64,000 nt of DNA from Diaminobutyricimonas sp. LJ205 (lineage in GTDB: Bacteria > Actinomycetota > Actinomycetes > Actinomycetales > Microbacteriaceae): contig NZ_CP046619.1 in the NCBI RefSeq assembly GCF_009755725.1, forward strand, positions 2,170,001-2,234,000. Reading direction: 5' to 3'. The notes under the pieces were generated by a model, which saw nothing but the letters and a program-made list of their open reading frames with translations, searched no databases and had not been told where the DNA came from. The translations under genes were made by a program, and so were the position numbers. Shown one piece after another: positions 34,522 through 43,021 of the stretch (position 1 is its first letter; each line of letters starts with the position of its first letter).

Positions 34522-35961
34522 TCAGGCCATCACGTCGATGGTGGGCGTCCCGCCGAACACGACAGGGGCATGGTGGGACGGGACGGGCTCGGCAGTTCGG
34601 CCGTCGGATGTCGCGGATGGCTGGTTGCCCGCGGCACGTTCACGGCCCGGCGCATCCTCGCCGCGCTCCGCCGGGGCGTTGTCGCTCGACAGGTCGAGGC
34701 TCGCGGACATCCCGGTCGCGGCCAGGTCGCGGCGCAGGTCGGGCATGATCGCGCGCAGGGCGTCGCGGCCGGCATCGGTCGGCGCGAACAGTTCGACGCG
34801 CACGGACTCCGCGCCGACGACCGCGCGCACGGTGACCGGGCCGAGGTTCTCGGGGGTGACGGTGACCGTCATCACGTGTTCGCCCTTGCCGGCGCTGGCA
34901 AGGCTGAACACCGGTCCGGCCACCTGCGTGGCATAGGTAGGTGCCTGCGTCGGCGCGGGTGCCGTGGTTGGGATGGGTGGCGTCACCGGCTGGGTCGGCG
35001 CGACGGATGCCGGAGCCTGCGCCGGAGCGACCGCCGACGCCGCTGCGGGCGACACGGCTGGGGCTTGCGTCTGGCCCGCATCCGCGTTGGCGGCGCCGGC
35101 ACCGCGGGCAGCTCCTGCCGCCAAGCCGTCGGTGCGGAGGGTCGCGAACTGCTGCGATTGATCGTCCGACAAAGTCGTTTGCGACCCTTCGAGGGGGTTC
35201 GCCGCGGTCGCACCAGCTGGTGCGAGCCCCTGGCGGACAGCGCCGCTCTGCGCCGTGCCCAGATCTGTGGGTGTTTCGGCGCCGACACCCACCGAATTGG
35301 GCACCTCAGCGGTGTGAGCGTCGGCGAGGGTGGTCGGTGTCGTGGGGGCGGTCGGCCCTGCGGCTGCGGCAAGGGTTGAAGTCGTCGGCGCGACTGCTTC
35401 GGAACGAGTCGCCGCGGCTGCGAGGTCAGCAATCTCGCCGCCTGCGGCGGCTTGGTCTCCCGCGAGCAGAAGTGCGTCGGCGGCGTCGTCTTGCGCCGCG
35501 ACTCCCGTCTCCCCCGCCGCGCCGCTGGGCACATCGGTCCCGCGAGCCGTCGCAAAATCGGCCAATGCGGCATCGAAAACACCGGTTTGCGACGTCTCGG
35601 CGGCGATTCCGTCGGCCAAGAGGGCCATCGCCAGATCGGTGGCGTCGGTGGCGTCGGTCGCGTCGGCCCCGTCGACCGCTGGGAGCGCTGCACCCAGACC
35701 GGTTGCCACGGGCAACCCGACCGGCGCACCTTGCTCGGCTCCGGGGCGTCCGTGCGCGGCTGACTCGGAGCGATCGGTCGCCGACGCGGATGCTTCCGTC
35801 GGACCCTGGTCCCTCGCAGACGGCTTCTTGTCGGACCGTTGGCTGGCAACAGTTCCTTCCAGTACCGATCCGAACGCGGCGCCACCGTCGGACGTACCGG
35901 GCTTCCCGCCGCGGGCCGGTGCTGCGACCGGAGCCGGCAGCGTGCTGATCGGGGCGCTCAT
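34522..35961 (-). CDS. fliK: Flagellar hook-length control protein FliK
   Basis: The 479-aa protein has a long, low-complexity Ala/Thr/Pro-rich N-terminal ruler (residues 1-345) and the conserved C-terminal switch domain (about 350-430) with VTVTPENLGPVTVRAVV and VRVELFAPTDAGRDALRAIM. FliK measures hook length and switches export specificity. A DATDATDATD run (near residue 100) comes from 9-bp tandem repeats. Overlaps the peptidase gene by 4 bases. Confidence 0.88.
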   Translation of the reverse strand: MSAPISTLPAPVAAPARGGKPGTSDGGAAFGSVLEGTVASQRSDKKPSARDQGPTEASASATDRSESAAHGRPGAEQGAPVGLPVATGLGAALPAVDGADATDATDATDLAMALLADGIAAETSQTGVFDAALADFATARGTDVPSGAAGETGVAAQDDAADALLLAGDQAAAGGEIADLAAAATRSEAVAPTTSTLAAAAGPTAPTTPTTLADAHTAEVPNSVGVGAETPTDLGTAQSGAVRQGLAPAGATAANPLEGSQTTLSDDQSQQFATLRTDGLAAGAARGAGAANADAGQTQAPAVSPAAASAVAPAQAPASVAPTQPVTPPIPTTAPAPTQAPTYATQVAGPVFSLASAGKGEHVMTVTVTPENLGPVTVRAVVGAESVRVELFAPTDAGRDALRAIMPDLRRDLAATGMSASLDLSSDNAPAERGEDAPGRERAAGNQPSATSDGRTAEPVPSHHAPVVFGGTPTIDVMA

Positions 35962-36668
35962 CGGGTCTGTCCCGCGAGTAGGGCGGCCTGAGCCGACTGG
36001 GCTGAAGCGATCAGGTCGGTGATCGAGGGCGAGCCGGTTCCGGTCAGGCCCGAGGCTCCGAGGCCGGACAACCCACTCAAGCCAGACAAACCAGGGAATC
36101 CGCTCAGCCCGGACAACGCGGTGGATCCGACGACCGGAGCCGGGGCATCCGGAGCCACCCGGCGGATCGTGACGATGTCGGAGTCGTCGAAGTAGACATC
36201 GACGATGCGCACGTCCTTGCCGGGGCGCGGCGCGTGGATGATCTTGTCGTCGCCGAGGTAGATCGCGATGTGCTCGCCGCCGCGAGTGATGATCAGGTCG
36301 CCAGGCTTCGCCTCGGCGAGCGACGGCACCTCAGTGCCGAGGGTGGACTGGCCGGAGACGAGCCTGGGCACATCGACGCCGAGGTCGGCGAGCGCGCGCT
36401 GCACGAGCCCGGAGCAGTCCATGCCGGTGGCGTCCTCGCCGCCGAAGACATACGGCACGCCGAGATACTGCTTGGCGGCGGCCACGATGGCGTCGCCGGT
36501 GAGCGCCCCGGCTCCGGGCAGCGCCGCTCCGGTCGCTGTCGTCCGCGAGGCCGGCCCGGCGGCGGCGAGCGCGTCAGCGAAGGCGAGGGCTCCGGTGGGC
36601 TTCGGTGACAGCTCGGCGATGGTGGCCTGGATCTGCTGCACGCGGCCGATGGCCTCGGTCATGCTCAT
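35958..36668 (-). CDS. NlpC/P60 (C40) peptidase in the flagellar operon
   Basis: The 236-aa protein has a C40 cysteine-peptidase domain (about 52-170): AKQYLGVPYVFGG, catalytic Cys in GMDCSGLVQRAL, catalytic His in GGEHIAIYLG. It would cut peptide links of peptidoglycan. It has no signal peptide, yet lies between fliJ and fliK with 4-base overlaps on both sides, so export through the flagellar secretion apparatus and a FlgJ-like role in rod passage are inferred. The tail has LSGLSG repeats before a last helix. Confidence 0.85.
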   Translation of the reverse strand: MSMTEAIGRVQQIQATIAELSPKPTGALAFADALAAAGPASRTTATGAALPGAGALTGDAIVAAAKQYLGVPYVFGGEDATGMDCSGLVQRALADLGVDVPRLVSGQSTLGTEVPSLAEAKPGDLIITRGGEHIAIYLGDDKIIHAPRPGKDVRIVDVYFDDSDIVTIRRVAPDAPAPVVGSTALSGLSGFPGLSGLSGLSGLGASGLTGTGSPSITDLIASAQSAQAALLAGQTR

Positions 36669-37090
36669 CGTGCGTGCTCCCGGTGCCAGGCGACGGAGGC
36701 AAGCTCGTCGATCACGGACTGTTCGGTGTGCAGTTCCTCGGCGGCCGCGGCTGCGGTGTGCCGACCGTGCAGTTTCTCGAGCCCGATCGACTGCGCGCGC
36801 GCCTCGGCGAAGGCCTGCTCGGCCCGCTGGGCTTCGGCCTGCTGCTCGGTGCGCAGTGCTTCGAGGTCAGCGAGCATGCTGCGGGTGGACGCGCGGGTGG
36901 CGGCCAGCGCGTACAGCGTCTGCGTTGAGGTGGCCTCGGTCGGGGTGCCGCCGAGCGCGGTGCGCGCCCGAGCCGCCTGCACGCTGCTCTCGCCGAGACG
37001 GGAGTTCGCGGCCGCGAGGGTTGACGCCGCCTGCTCTTCCTGCAGGTGGCGCAGCCGGAGCAGTCCGGCCAGCGGGAACAGTCGTGCCAT
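36665..37090 (-). CDS. fliJ: Flagellar export protein FliJ
   Basis: The 141-aa protein starts MARLFPLAGLLRLRHLQEEQ and is helical throughout, rich in A, E, R and Q: the two-helix coiled coil of FliJ. It links the FliI ATPase to FlhA. The sequence is weakly conserved, but its place after fliI is diagnostic. Confidence 0.82.
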   Translation of the reverse strand: MARLFPLAGLLRLRHLQEEQAASTLAAANSRLGESSVQAARARTALGGTPTEATSTQTLYALAATRASTRSMLADLEALRTEQQAEAQRAEQAFAEARAQSIGLEKLHGRHTAAAAAEELHTEQSVIDELASVAWHREHAR

Positions 37091-38388
37091 CAGCGTCCTC
37101 CTAGTGCCTGGACGAGACGGGTCAACCGCTCCCAGGTCTCGTCAGCGGGGGTCTGGTCGTCCATCCGTTGGGTGAGGAACGCGCTGATCGCGGCGTCGTG
37201 CTCCAGCGCGGCGTCCACGAGCGGGTTCGACCCCTGCTGGTAGGCGCCGACATCGATCAGGTCCTGCGCGCCCCGGCGTGCGGCAAGCACCTTGCGCAGG
37301 TACCCGGCGAGCTGGGTGCGTTCCGGCGGGTTCACGCGAGAGGCGACCCGGGAGACCGAGCCGAGGGCGTCGACCGACGGGAAGTGCCCGGTGACCGCCA
37401 GCTTGCGGTCGAGCACGACGTGTCCGTCGAGGATCGAGCGCGCGGCATCCGCGATCGGCTCGTTGTGGTCGTCGCCGTCGACGAGCACCGTGTACATGCC
37501 GGTCACCGAGCCGATTTCACCGGTTCCTGCCCGTTCGAGCAGTCCGGCGAGCAGCGAGAATGTCGACGGCGGGTAGCCACGGGTTGCCGGCGGCTCCCCC
37601 ACCGACAGGCCGATCTCGCGCTGCGCCATCGCCACGCGGGTCAGCGAGTCCATCATCAGCATCACGTGCGTGCCCTGCTCGCGGAACGCCTCCGCGATCC
37701 GGGTGGCGACGAACGCCGCCCGCAACCGCATCAGGGCGGGCTCATCCGAGGTGGAGACCACGACGATCGAGCGGGCGAGGCCTTCTTCGCCCAGATCGTC
37801 CTCAAGGAATTCCCGCACCTCGCGGCCGCGTTCGCCGACGAGGGCGATCACGGATACCTCGGCCTCGGTGCCGCGGGCGATCATCGACAGCAGCGACGAC
37901 TTGCCCACGCCCGAGCCGGCGAACAGGCCCATGCGCTGGCCACGGCCCACGGTGGTGAGCGAGTCGAGAACCCGCACGCCGAGGTGTAGCGGGGTGTCGA
38001 TCCGCGCCCGCTGCATGGCCGAGGGGGTCTCGTTGTCGAGCGACACCATGCTGGTGGCGCGGAGCGGGCCCTTGCCGTCGATCGGCCGGCCGAGACCGTC
38101 GAGCACCCGGCCGAACAGCGCGGGCCCGGTCGGTACCAGCACCGGGGTGCCCTTTGACCGTGCCGGCGCTCCGGCGTTCACCCCGTTGAGGCGGCCGAAT
38201 GGCATGCAGCGCACCCCCTCGCGAGTGGTGGCAACGACCTCGGCGTCGACACCGGGGCCGTCGCCGATGGTGACGAGGTCGCCGATGGCGCAGTCCAGGC
38301 CGGCGAGTTCGACGCCGAGCCCGACGACCGAGGTCACGGTGCCGACCCGTTCGGGCCGGGCGGCGCTGAGTGCGGTGGCTAGTCTCAC
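37090..38388 (-). CDS. fliI: Flagellum-specific ATPase FliI
   Basis: The 432-aa protein resembles the F1 beta subunit: Walker A LFAGSGVGKSSLLSMIARG, the DSLTRVAMAQREIGLSVGEP segment with Walker B, and PPSTFSLLAGLLERAG. It energises unloading of export substrates at the flagellar secretion gate. Overlaps fliH by 4 bases. Confidence 0.96.
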   Translation of the reverse strand: MRLATALSAARPERVGTVTSVVGLGVELAGLDCAIGDLVTIGDGPGVDAEVVATTREGVRCMPFGRLNGVNAGAPARSKGTPVLVPTGPALFGRVLDGLGRPIDGKGPLRATSMVSLDNETPSAMQRARIDTPLHLGVRVLDSLTTVGRGQRMGLFAGSGVGKSSLLSMIARGTEAEVSVIALVGERGREVREFLEDDLGEEGLARSIVVVSTSDEPALMRLRAAFVATRIAEAFREQGTHVMLMMDSLTRVAMAQREIGLSVGEPPATRGYPPSTFSLLAGLLERAGTGEIGSVTGMYTVLVDGDDHNEPIADAARSILDGHVVLDRKLAVTGHFPSVDALGSVSRVASRVNPPERTQLAGYLRKVLAARRGAQDLIDVGAYQQGSNPLVDAALEHDAAISAFLTQRMDDQTPADETWERLTRLVQALGGR

Positions 38389-38993
38389 TCGGCCACCTCC
38401 GCGAGCAGGGCGGCCTTCGCGCGCGCCAGGGCGGTGCTGATCCGGGCGTCCAGGTAGCCGTCGGCGAATTCGGTGATGGCCCCGCCGGCTTCGATCGCGG
38501 GATCGGCGACGAGTTCGATGCCGGCTCGATCACCGGTGCCGGCGTCCAGGCGGGCAAGGTCGGTCGGATGCATCCGCACCCGGTGTGCCGTGGCGACATC
38601 GACCGGGCTGAGGGCGCGGTCCAGCGCTGCGCGCGCGGTGCGCTCGCCGTGCTCCAGTTCATAGCCGAGGATGGCTTCGGCCAGTTCGATGGCGGCTTCG
38701 GCGAGGGTCCGCTGCACGTCGGCGATCACCGGCACCGTCGCGGCATCCAGCGCGCCGGCGGCGCGGGCGAGCATCATCTCGGCGCGATCCCGTTGTTCTC
38801 GGGCGCGCTGCTGCTCCAGCAGGTTCTCGGTGGCCAGACGGTCCTTGAGCGCGGCCACCTCTGCCTCCGCGGCGCGCAGGCCGTCGGCGTACCCGGCGGC
38901 GTGGCCGCGGGAGCGCGCCTGCAGTTCGATGCGCTCGCTCTGCGGGTCGGCCAGCGCCGGGAAGGTGAGCTTCGAGAAGACCTCAGTAGACAT
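38385..38993 (-). CDS. fliH: Flagellar assembly protein FliH
   Basis: The 202-aa protein has a helical N-terminal half rich in A, E and R and a C-terminal domain with RMHPTDLARLD and GGAITEFADGYLDARISTAL, as in the FliH/V-ATPase E family. It holds and regulates FliI. ATG 38993 overlaps fliG by 11 bases. Confidence 0.88.
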   Translation of the reverse strand: MSTEVFSKLTFPALADPQSERIELQARSRGHAAGYADGLRAAEAEVAALKDRLATENLLEQQRAREQRDRAEMMLARAAGALDAATVPVIADVQRTLAEAAIELAEAILGYELEHGERTARAALDRALSPVDVATAHRVRMHPTDLARLDAGTGDRAGIELVADPAIEAGGAITEFADGYLDARISTALARAKAALLAEVAE

Positions 38994-40002
38994 ACTCGTC
39001 CTCGTCGCCGCGCTGCACGGTGATGCTGCCCTGCGCTTCCAGGTCGCGGATGGCGCGCACGATCTCGGAACGGGCTTCCTCCACTTGAGACATCCGCACC
39101 GGTCCCAGGTTCTGCGTCTCGTCGTCGAGCACGGTCCGGTTGCGCTCGGAGAGGTTGGTGCGGATGGTATCGATGACGGTCTCGCTGGAACCCTTCATCG
39201 CCGTCGCCAGCACGACCGGGTCGATGCCGCGCAGCACCTGCTGCACGTCGCGAGCCTCGAGCTTGACGATGTCGGCGAAGGTGAGCATGCGCGAGCGCAC
39301 TTCTTCGGCCAGGTCGGGGTCGCGTTCCTCGAGTCCGTCGAGCAGCGCCTTCTCCGTGGCGACATCCGCACGGTTGATGATCTCGACCAGTGGCTGCACG
39401 CCGCCCACCACCTCGGTGGGTTCGTGGGAGCCGACGACGGCGCCGGCGCGGATCTTCAGTGTTTCGGCGACGACGCCGACCGCTTCGGGTGTGGCGCTGC
39501 CCATGGTGGCGATGCACTGGGCGACGTCGGTGCGAACCGGGTCGACCAGGCCGGTGAGCACGCTGGACGCCTGGTCGGGGCGCAAATGGGCCAGCACCAG
39601 GGCGACGGTCTGCGGCAGTTCGCCATCGAGCAGGGTCTGCACCTGGCCCGGCTCGGCGGTGTCGAGGAATTCGAATGCCTTGCCCGCCATCGAGGAGGCG
39701 ACGCGGTCCATCAGGCCGGCGGCGCGTTCGGCGCCGAAGGATGCCTCGAGCAGGCCGACCGCGACATCCCGTCCGCCGCGCGCCGCACGCGCACCGCTCA
39801 GCGTGAGGTCGTAGAACTCGGAGACGGCCTTCTCGGCGAGCGCTGAGTCGACGCGGCGCAACCGGATGATCTCGGCGGCAATCTCCTCGGCCTCGGTCTC
39901 GCTGAACTGCTTCATCACCTGGGCGGCGCGCTCGTTGCTCATGTTCATGAGCACCACGGCGACCTTCTGGGTGCCGGTCAGTTCGGTGATCGTGTCGGTC
40001 AT
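38983..40002 (-). CDS. fliG: Flagellar motor switch protein FliG
   Basis: The 339-aa protein shows the N-terminal FliF-binding domain (ELTGTQKVAVVLMNMSNERA), the middle HPQ-like region (LLDGELPQTVALVLAHLRPD) and the C-terminal torque domain with MLTFADIVKLEARDVQQVLR and the charged ridge. It transmits stator force to the rotor. Overlaps fliF by 4 bases. Confidence 0.95.
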   Translation of the reverse strand: MTDTITELTGTQKVAVVLMNMSNERAAQVMKQFSETEAEEIAAEIIRLRRVDSALAEKAVSEFYDLTLSGARAARGGRDVAVGLLEASFGAERAAGLMDRVASSMAGKAFEFLDTAEPGQVQTLLDGELPQTVALVLAHLRPDQASSVLTGLVDPVRTDVAQCIATMGSATPEAVGVVAETLKIRAGAVVGSHEPTEVVGGVQPLVEIINRADVATEKALLDGLEERDPDLAEEVRSRMLTFADIVKLEARDVQQVLRGIDPVVLATAMKGSSETVIDTIRTNLSERNRTVLDDETQNLGPVRMSQVEEARSEIVRAIRDLEAQGSITVQRGDEDEYVY

Positions 40003-41588
40003 GCCCGCTGCCTGTCGTCCATCAGCCCGCGCAGGACTTCGGCGGTGCGGGCCGGGTCACGCTCGGCGAGCGATCCGATCTCGGCGCGCTTGCGGTCGAT
40101 GTCGGTCGGTGCCGGTGTCGGCAGTGGTTCGAGCACGGCCGTCTCGGCGGGTGCTTCGAGCTCGATCGGCAGGGTCATGGCATCCAGGGCCGAGTGGGTC
40201 TGGTGCAGTTCGCCCAGTTCGATCGCCTCACGCTGCTGGTTGCGGTTGCGGCGCGCGTAGAGGATCAGCGCGAGCACGATCGGCAGGATGATCGCCAGCG
40301 CGATGATCGCGGTGCGCACGATCGACATGATCTGCTCCATGGTGGCCGCCTCTTCGGCAGCCTTGAGCGCTTCGGCGGCAGCCTCGGCACCGGCCGTGTT
40401 GAACGGCACCACCTCGACGGTGACCTCGTCGCCGCGGGCCGCGTCGATGCCCGCCGCCGCCGCGACCAGGTCGCTGACATTCCGGACGCTGACATCCCCG
40501 GCGACAGCTTCGTTGAGCGCCACGGACACCGACTGCCGGTTGATCGCGCCCGCCGGGATGACCCGGGATTCGGTGATCTTGTTCACCGCGTTGTTGCGGG
40601 TGGAGGTCTCGGAGTTGAAGGTGCCCTGACCGTTTCCGCCGTTAGGCACGGCGATGTTGTCCGGTCCGAGCACGCCAGCGGCAGTGCCACCGCTGCCCTC
40701 GTACGACTCCACCGTGCTCGACTCGTTCAGCGCCGGGCCGTTCTCGGGGGTGGTGAAGGACTCCTCGATGCGCTCAGCCGACTCGGTGCTGACATCGGCG
40801 GCGACCACGACGGTGGCGTTGCCGGGGCCGACGACCTGGTCGAGCATCGCCTGGACGGCGCCGCGCACGCGCTGCTCGTAGTCGGTGGCCTGCTTGTCGG
40901 CACCGCCGACGGCGCCGACTCCGACCGCGGAAAGCACAGTACCGGCCGCGTCGATGACCGCGACGTTCTCCGGAGTCATCCCGTCGATCGAGGCGGAGGT
41001 GAGGTGCACGATGGCCTGGACCTGGTCGCTGGACAGGGTGACGCCGTTCTGTGTCTGGACAAACACCGAGGCGGTGGGTGCGGTCTTCTCGGAGACGAAC
41101 ACCGTCTCTTCGGGGATCGCCAACCGCACCGACGAGGTCTTCACGCCATCCAGCGCCGAGATGGTCGCGGCCAGCTCACCCTCGAGGGCGCGCTTGTAGG
41201 TCACCGACTGCTGGAACTCGGAGGCGGTCACACCCATTTCATCCAGCAGCGAGTATCCGCCGTTGGACGAGGACGGCAGTCCAGCCGCGGCAGCCTTCAG
41301 GCGCTGGTCGTAGACGCTTTCCTCGGGAACGAGAATGGTGCCGCCACCGTTGGTGAGCTCGTACGACACCCCGTCGGCGCGCAGCTGCTCGACGATGGTG
41401 TTGGCGTCCGACCCGTTCAGACCCGAGAACAGCGGCGTGTACGCCGGCTTCGCAAGCCACGTGGTGAGCGCGGCGATGCCGAGCACCAGCACCGCCAGGC
41501 CAATGAGCGCGATGGTGCGCTGGGCGACGGTGAACTGGCGGATGCTCTGCCCGAGCCGGGCGAAGAACGACGTGACTTGCTGGGGCAT
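39999..41588 (-). CDS. fliF: Flagellar MS-ring protein FliF
   Basis: The 529-aa protein has an N-terminal membrane helix (about 24-46), YscJ-like ring domains (YTPLFSGLNGSDANTIVEQL and ALEGELAATISALDGVKTSSV) and a second helix near 430-450, then a FliG-binding tail with DRKRAEIGSLAERDPA. It is the first ring built in the membrane. TAATG junction with fliE. Confidence 0.95.
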   Translation of the reverse strand: MPQQVTSFFARLGQSIRQFTVAQRTIALIGLAVLVLGIAALTTWLAKPAYTPLFSGLNGSDANTIVEQLRADGVSYELTNGGGTILVPEESVYDQRLKAAAAGLPSSSNGGYSLLDEMGVTASEFQQSVTYKRALEGELAATISALDGVKTSSVRLAIPEETVFVSEKTAPTASVFVQTQNGVTLSSDQVQAIVHLTSASIDGMTPENVAVIDAAGTVLSAVGVGAVGGADKQATDYEQRVRGAVQAMLDQVVGPGNATVVVAADVSTESAERIEESFTTPENGPALNESSTVESYEGSGGTAAGVLGPDNIAVPNGGNGQGTFNSETSTRNNAVNKITESRVIPAGAINRQSVSVALNEAVAGDVSVRNVSDLVAAAAGIDAARGDEVTVEVVPFNTAGAEAAAEALKAAEEAATMEQIMSIVRTAIIALAIILPIVLALILYARRNRNQQREAIELGELHQTHSALDAMTLPIELEAPAETAVLEPLPTPAPTDIDRKRAEIGSLAERDPARTAEVLRGLMDDRQRA

Positions 41589-41890
41589 TACGCCTGCATC
41601 CTCATGATCTCGTTGAACGCGTCAACACCCTTGTTCCGCACCGCGGCGACCAGTTCCAGGGTGACCTGGGCGCGGGTGGAGGCGAGGGTGGCGTTGTGGA
41701 TGTCGGAGAGGTCCCCGGTCACCGCCTGGATGGCGAGCTCGTTCGAGGTGGCCTGCAACGACTGCGCGTTGTCGATGGCGCCGGTGAGGGCACTACCGAA
41801 ACCCGCACCGTCGGTCTCACGAACCGGCTGCGCGGCAGGCAGGTAACCGGTTGCGGTGACACCCGCGACGGAGGGAATGGAGAAAGCCAT
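41588..41890 (-). CDS. fliE: Hook-basal body complex protein FliE
   Basis: The 100-aa protein has the FliE core: FGSALTGAIDNAQSLQATSN and STRAQVTLELVAAVRNKGVD, then AFNEIMRMQA at the end. FliE joins the MS ring to the rod. Confidence 0.92.
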   Translation of the reverse strand: MAFSIPSVAGVTATGYLPAAQPVRETDGAGFGSALTGAIDNAQSLQATSNELAIQAVTGDLSDIHNATLASTRAQVTLELVAAVRNKGVDAFNEIMRMQA

Positions 41891-42279
41891 CAGTTCTTTC
41901 CGATCTGCAGTGCTGCCTGGTAAGTCTCACGAGCCCGGTCGACCACGGCCGCGTTGGCCTGGTAGCCGCGCTGCGCCATGATCAGTTGCCCCATCTGGGA
42001 GGCCATATCGATGTCGGGGTACCGCACGTAGCCGTTCTCGTCGGCGAGCGGGTGTTCCGGCTCGTGCACCATCCGGCCTTCGGCGTCGCCGAATGCGGCG
42101 CCGGAGACATAGACGCCGCCTCCCTCGCCTTCCTGGGCGACGATGTAGCGGGCTTGGAACGCGGCGCCGTCGGTCGAGGTGGCGGTATTGACGTTGGCGA
42201 GGTTGTCGGAGACCGCGTCCAGCCACTTGCGGTGCACGGTCAGGGCGGTGCCGGCGATGCCGATCGCGTCGAAAGTCAT
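41890..42279 (-). CDS. flgC: Proximal rod protein FlgC
   Basis: The 129-aa protein has the rod N-terminus (GIAGTALTVHRKWLDAVSDN, LANVNTA), the middle VREP-like region here as MVHEPEHPLADENGYVRYPD and the C-terminal MAQRGYQANAAVVDRARETY. Structural rod subunit. Confidence 0.94.
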   Translation of the reverse strand: MTFDAIGIAGTALTVHRKWLDAVSDNLANVNTATSTDGAAFQARYIVAQEGEGGGVYVSGAAFGDAEGRMVHEPEHPLADENGYVRYPDIDMASQMGQLIMAQRGYQANAAVVDRARETYQAALQIGKN

Positions 42280-42620
42280 CAGTTCGTCCTCATCGCTGTG
42301 CGTAGTCCGGTGAAGGTGCCCTCGACGGCGCGCGCGGCGAACTGGTAGCGCAGCACGGTGTCGACATTGGACAGGGTCTCGGTGTCGAGGTTGACGTTGT
42401 TGCCATCCAGCCGGGTCGGCTCAAGCGAGCGCTCGACGGTGGCGTTCGCGGCGCCGTTGCCGGCGGCCACCGAGCGGGCGATGGCGTCTTCGAATTGCAC
42501 GCGCTGGGCGGTGTAGCCGGGCGTGTTGACGTTGGCGATGTTGTTGGCGATCATGCGCTGGCGCAGCGCGAGGCCGTCGAGCGCGCTGGTCATGGCGGCG
42601 GACGTCACGGAATCAAGCAA
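42279..42620 (-). CDS. flgB: Proximal rod protein FlgB
   Basis: From TTG 42620 the protein has 113 residues and begins LLDSVTSAAMTSALDGLALR, as FlgB proteins do; AGGGGA lies 7 nt upstream. It has NNIANVNTPGYTAQRVQFED and a C-terminal VDTVLRYQFAARAVEGTFTG. The frame stays open to 42713, but that part is leader RNA behind the sigma-28 promoter. First gene of the 12-gene basal-body operon. Confidence 0.92.
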   Translation of the reverse strand: MLDSVTSAAMTSALDGLALRQRMIANNIANVNTPGYTAQRVQFEDAIARSVAAGNGAANATVERSLEPTRLDGNNVNLDTETLSNVDTVLRYQFAARAVEGTFTGLRTAMRTN

Positions 42621-42648
42621 CGACTGTTCCCCTGTTGTCGTGGCGGAT

Positions 42649-42663
42649 GGCCGATCCCTGGCC
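42649..42663 (-). promoter_or_regulatory. Candidate CsrA hairpin 2 in the flgB leader
   Basis: GGCC-AGGGATC-GGCC on the minus strand, with the GGA core and ARGGAU-like sequence in the loop, 29 nt before the flgB start. Confidence 0.6.
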
Positions 42664-42671
42664 TGTGCGGT

Positions 42672-42686
42672 GAGCGATCCCTGCTC
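42672..42686 (-). promoter_or_regulatory. Candidate CsrA hairpin 1 in the flgB leader
   Basis: GAGC-AGGGATC-GCTC on the minus strand. The loop is identical to that of hairpin 2 although the stems differ; it begins about 5 nt after the inferred transcription start. Confidence 0.65.
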
Positions 42687-42697
42687 TCTACCTGCGA

Positions 42698-42724
42698 CTG
42701 TCGGCCACCCCAAACGATTCGTTA
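42698..42724 (-). promoter_or_regulatory. Sigma-28 promoter of the flgB operon
   Basis: TAAC (42724-42721), 15 nt, GCCGACAG (42705-42698) on the minus strand. Start of transcription inferred near 42691. Confidence 0.8.
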
Positions 42725-42742
42725 GGGATTATTCGAATTTCC

Positions 42743-43021
42743 TCAGCCGGTGACGTCGAGGTAGACAGATCGTTCGGAATCGTGTGCCGACGGCACCGAT
42801 TTGACCGCGTTCAAGTGCCGGCCGATCTGCTCGCGTTGCTCGGTCATCAGTGCGATCGCGTCGCGCTGGGCGTCGAGGAGCCCGCGGGCGCGGGCCTCGA
42901 GTTCGGGCGGGATGGGGCCGAGGTCCTCAGGCGGTGTCCAGTCCGAGGCATCCGGATGCCGCAGCTCACGCTCGAGTTCATCCAGCGCGTCGGACCAGGT
43001 GTCAGGCCGGGTCTCAGGCAA
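42743..43021 (-). CDS. 92-aa protein in the fliD-fliS unit, possible FliT-like chaperone
   Basis: The protein is acidic at the front (ALDELERELRHPD) and has a central helix PPELEARARGLLDAQRDAIA followed by LMTEQREQIGRHLNAVK. I do not recognise a family. It overlaps fliS by 8 bases (TTG start) and takes the place that fliT, the FliD chaperone, has in other operons; the helix composition would fit. The function is inference only. Confidence 0.6.
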   Translation of the reverse strand: MPETRPDTWSDALDELERELRHPDASDWTPPEDLGPIPPELEARARGLLDAQRDAIALMTEQREQIGRHLNAVKSVPSAHDSERSVYLDVTG

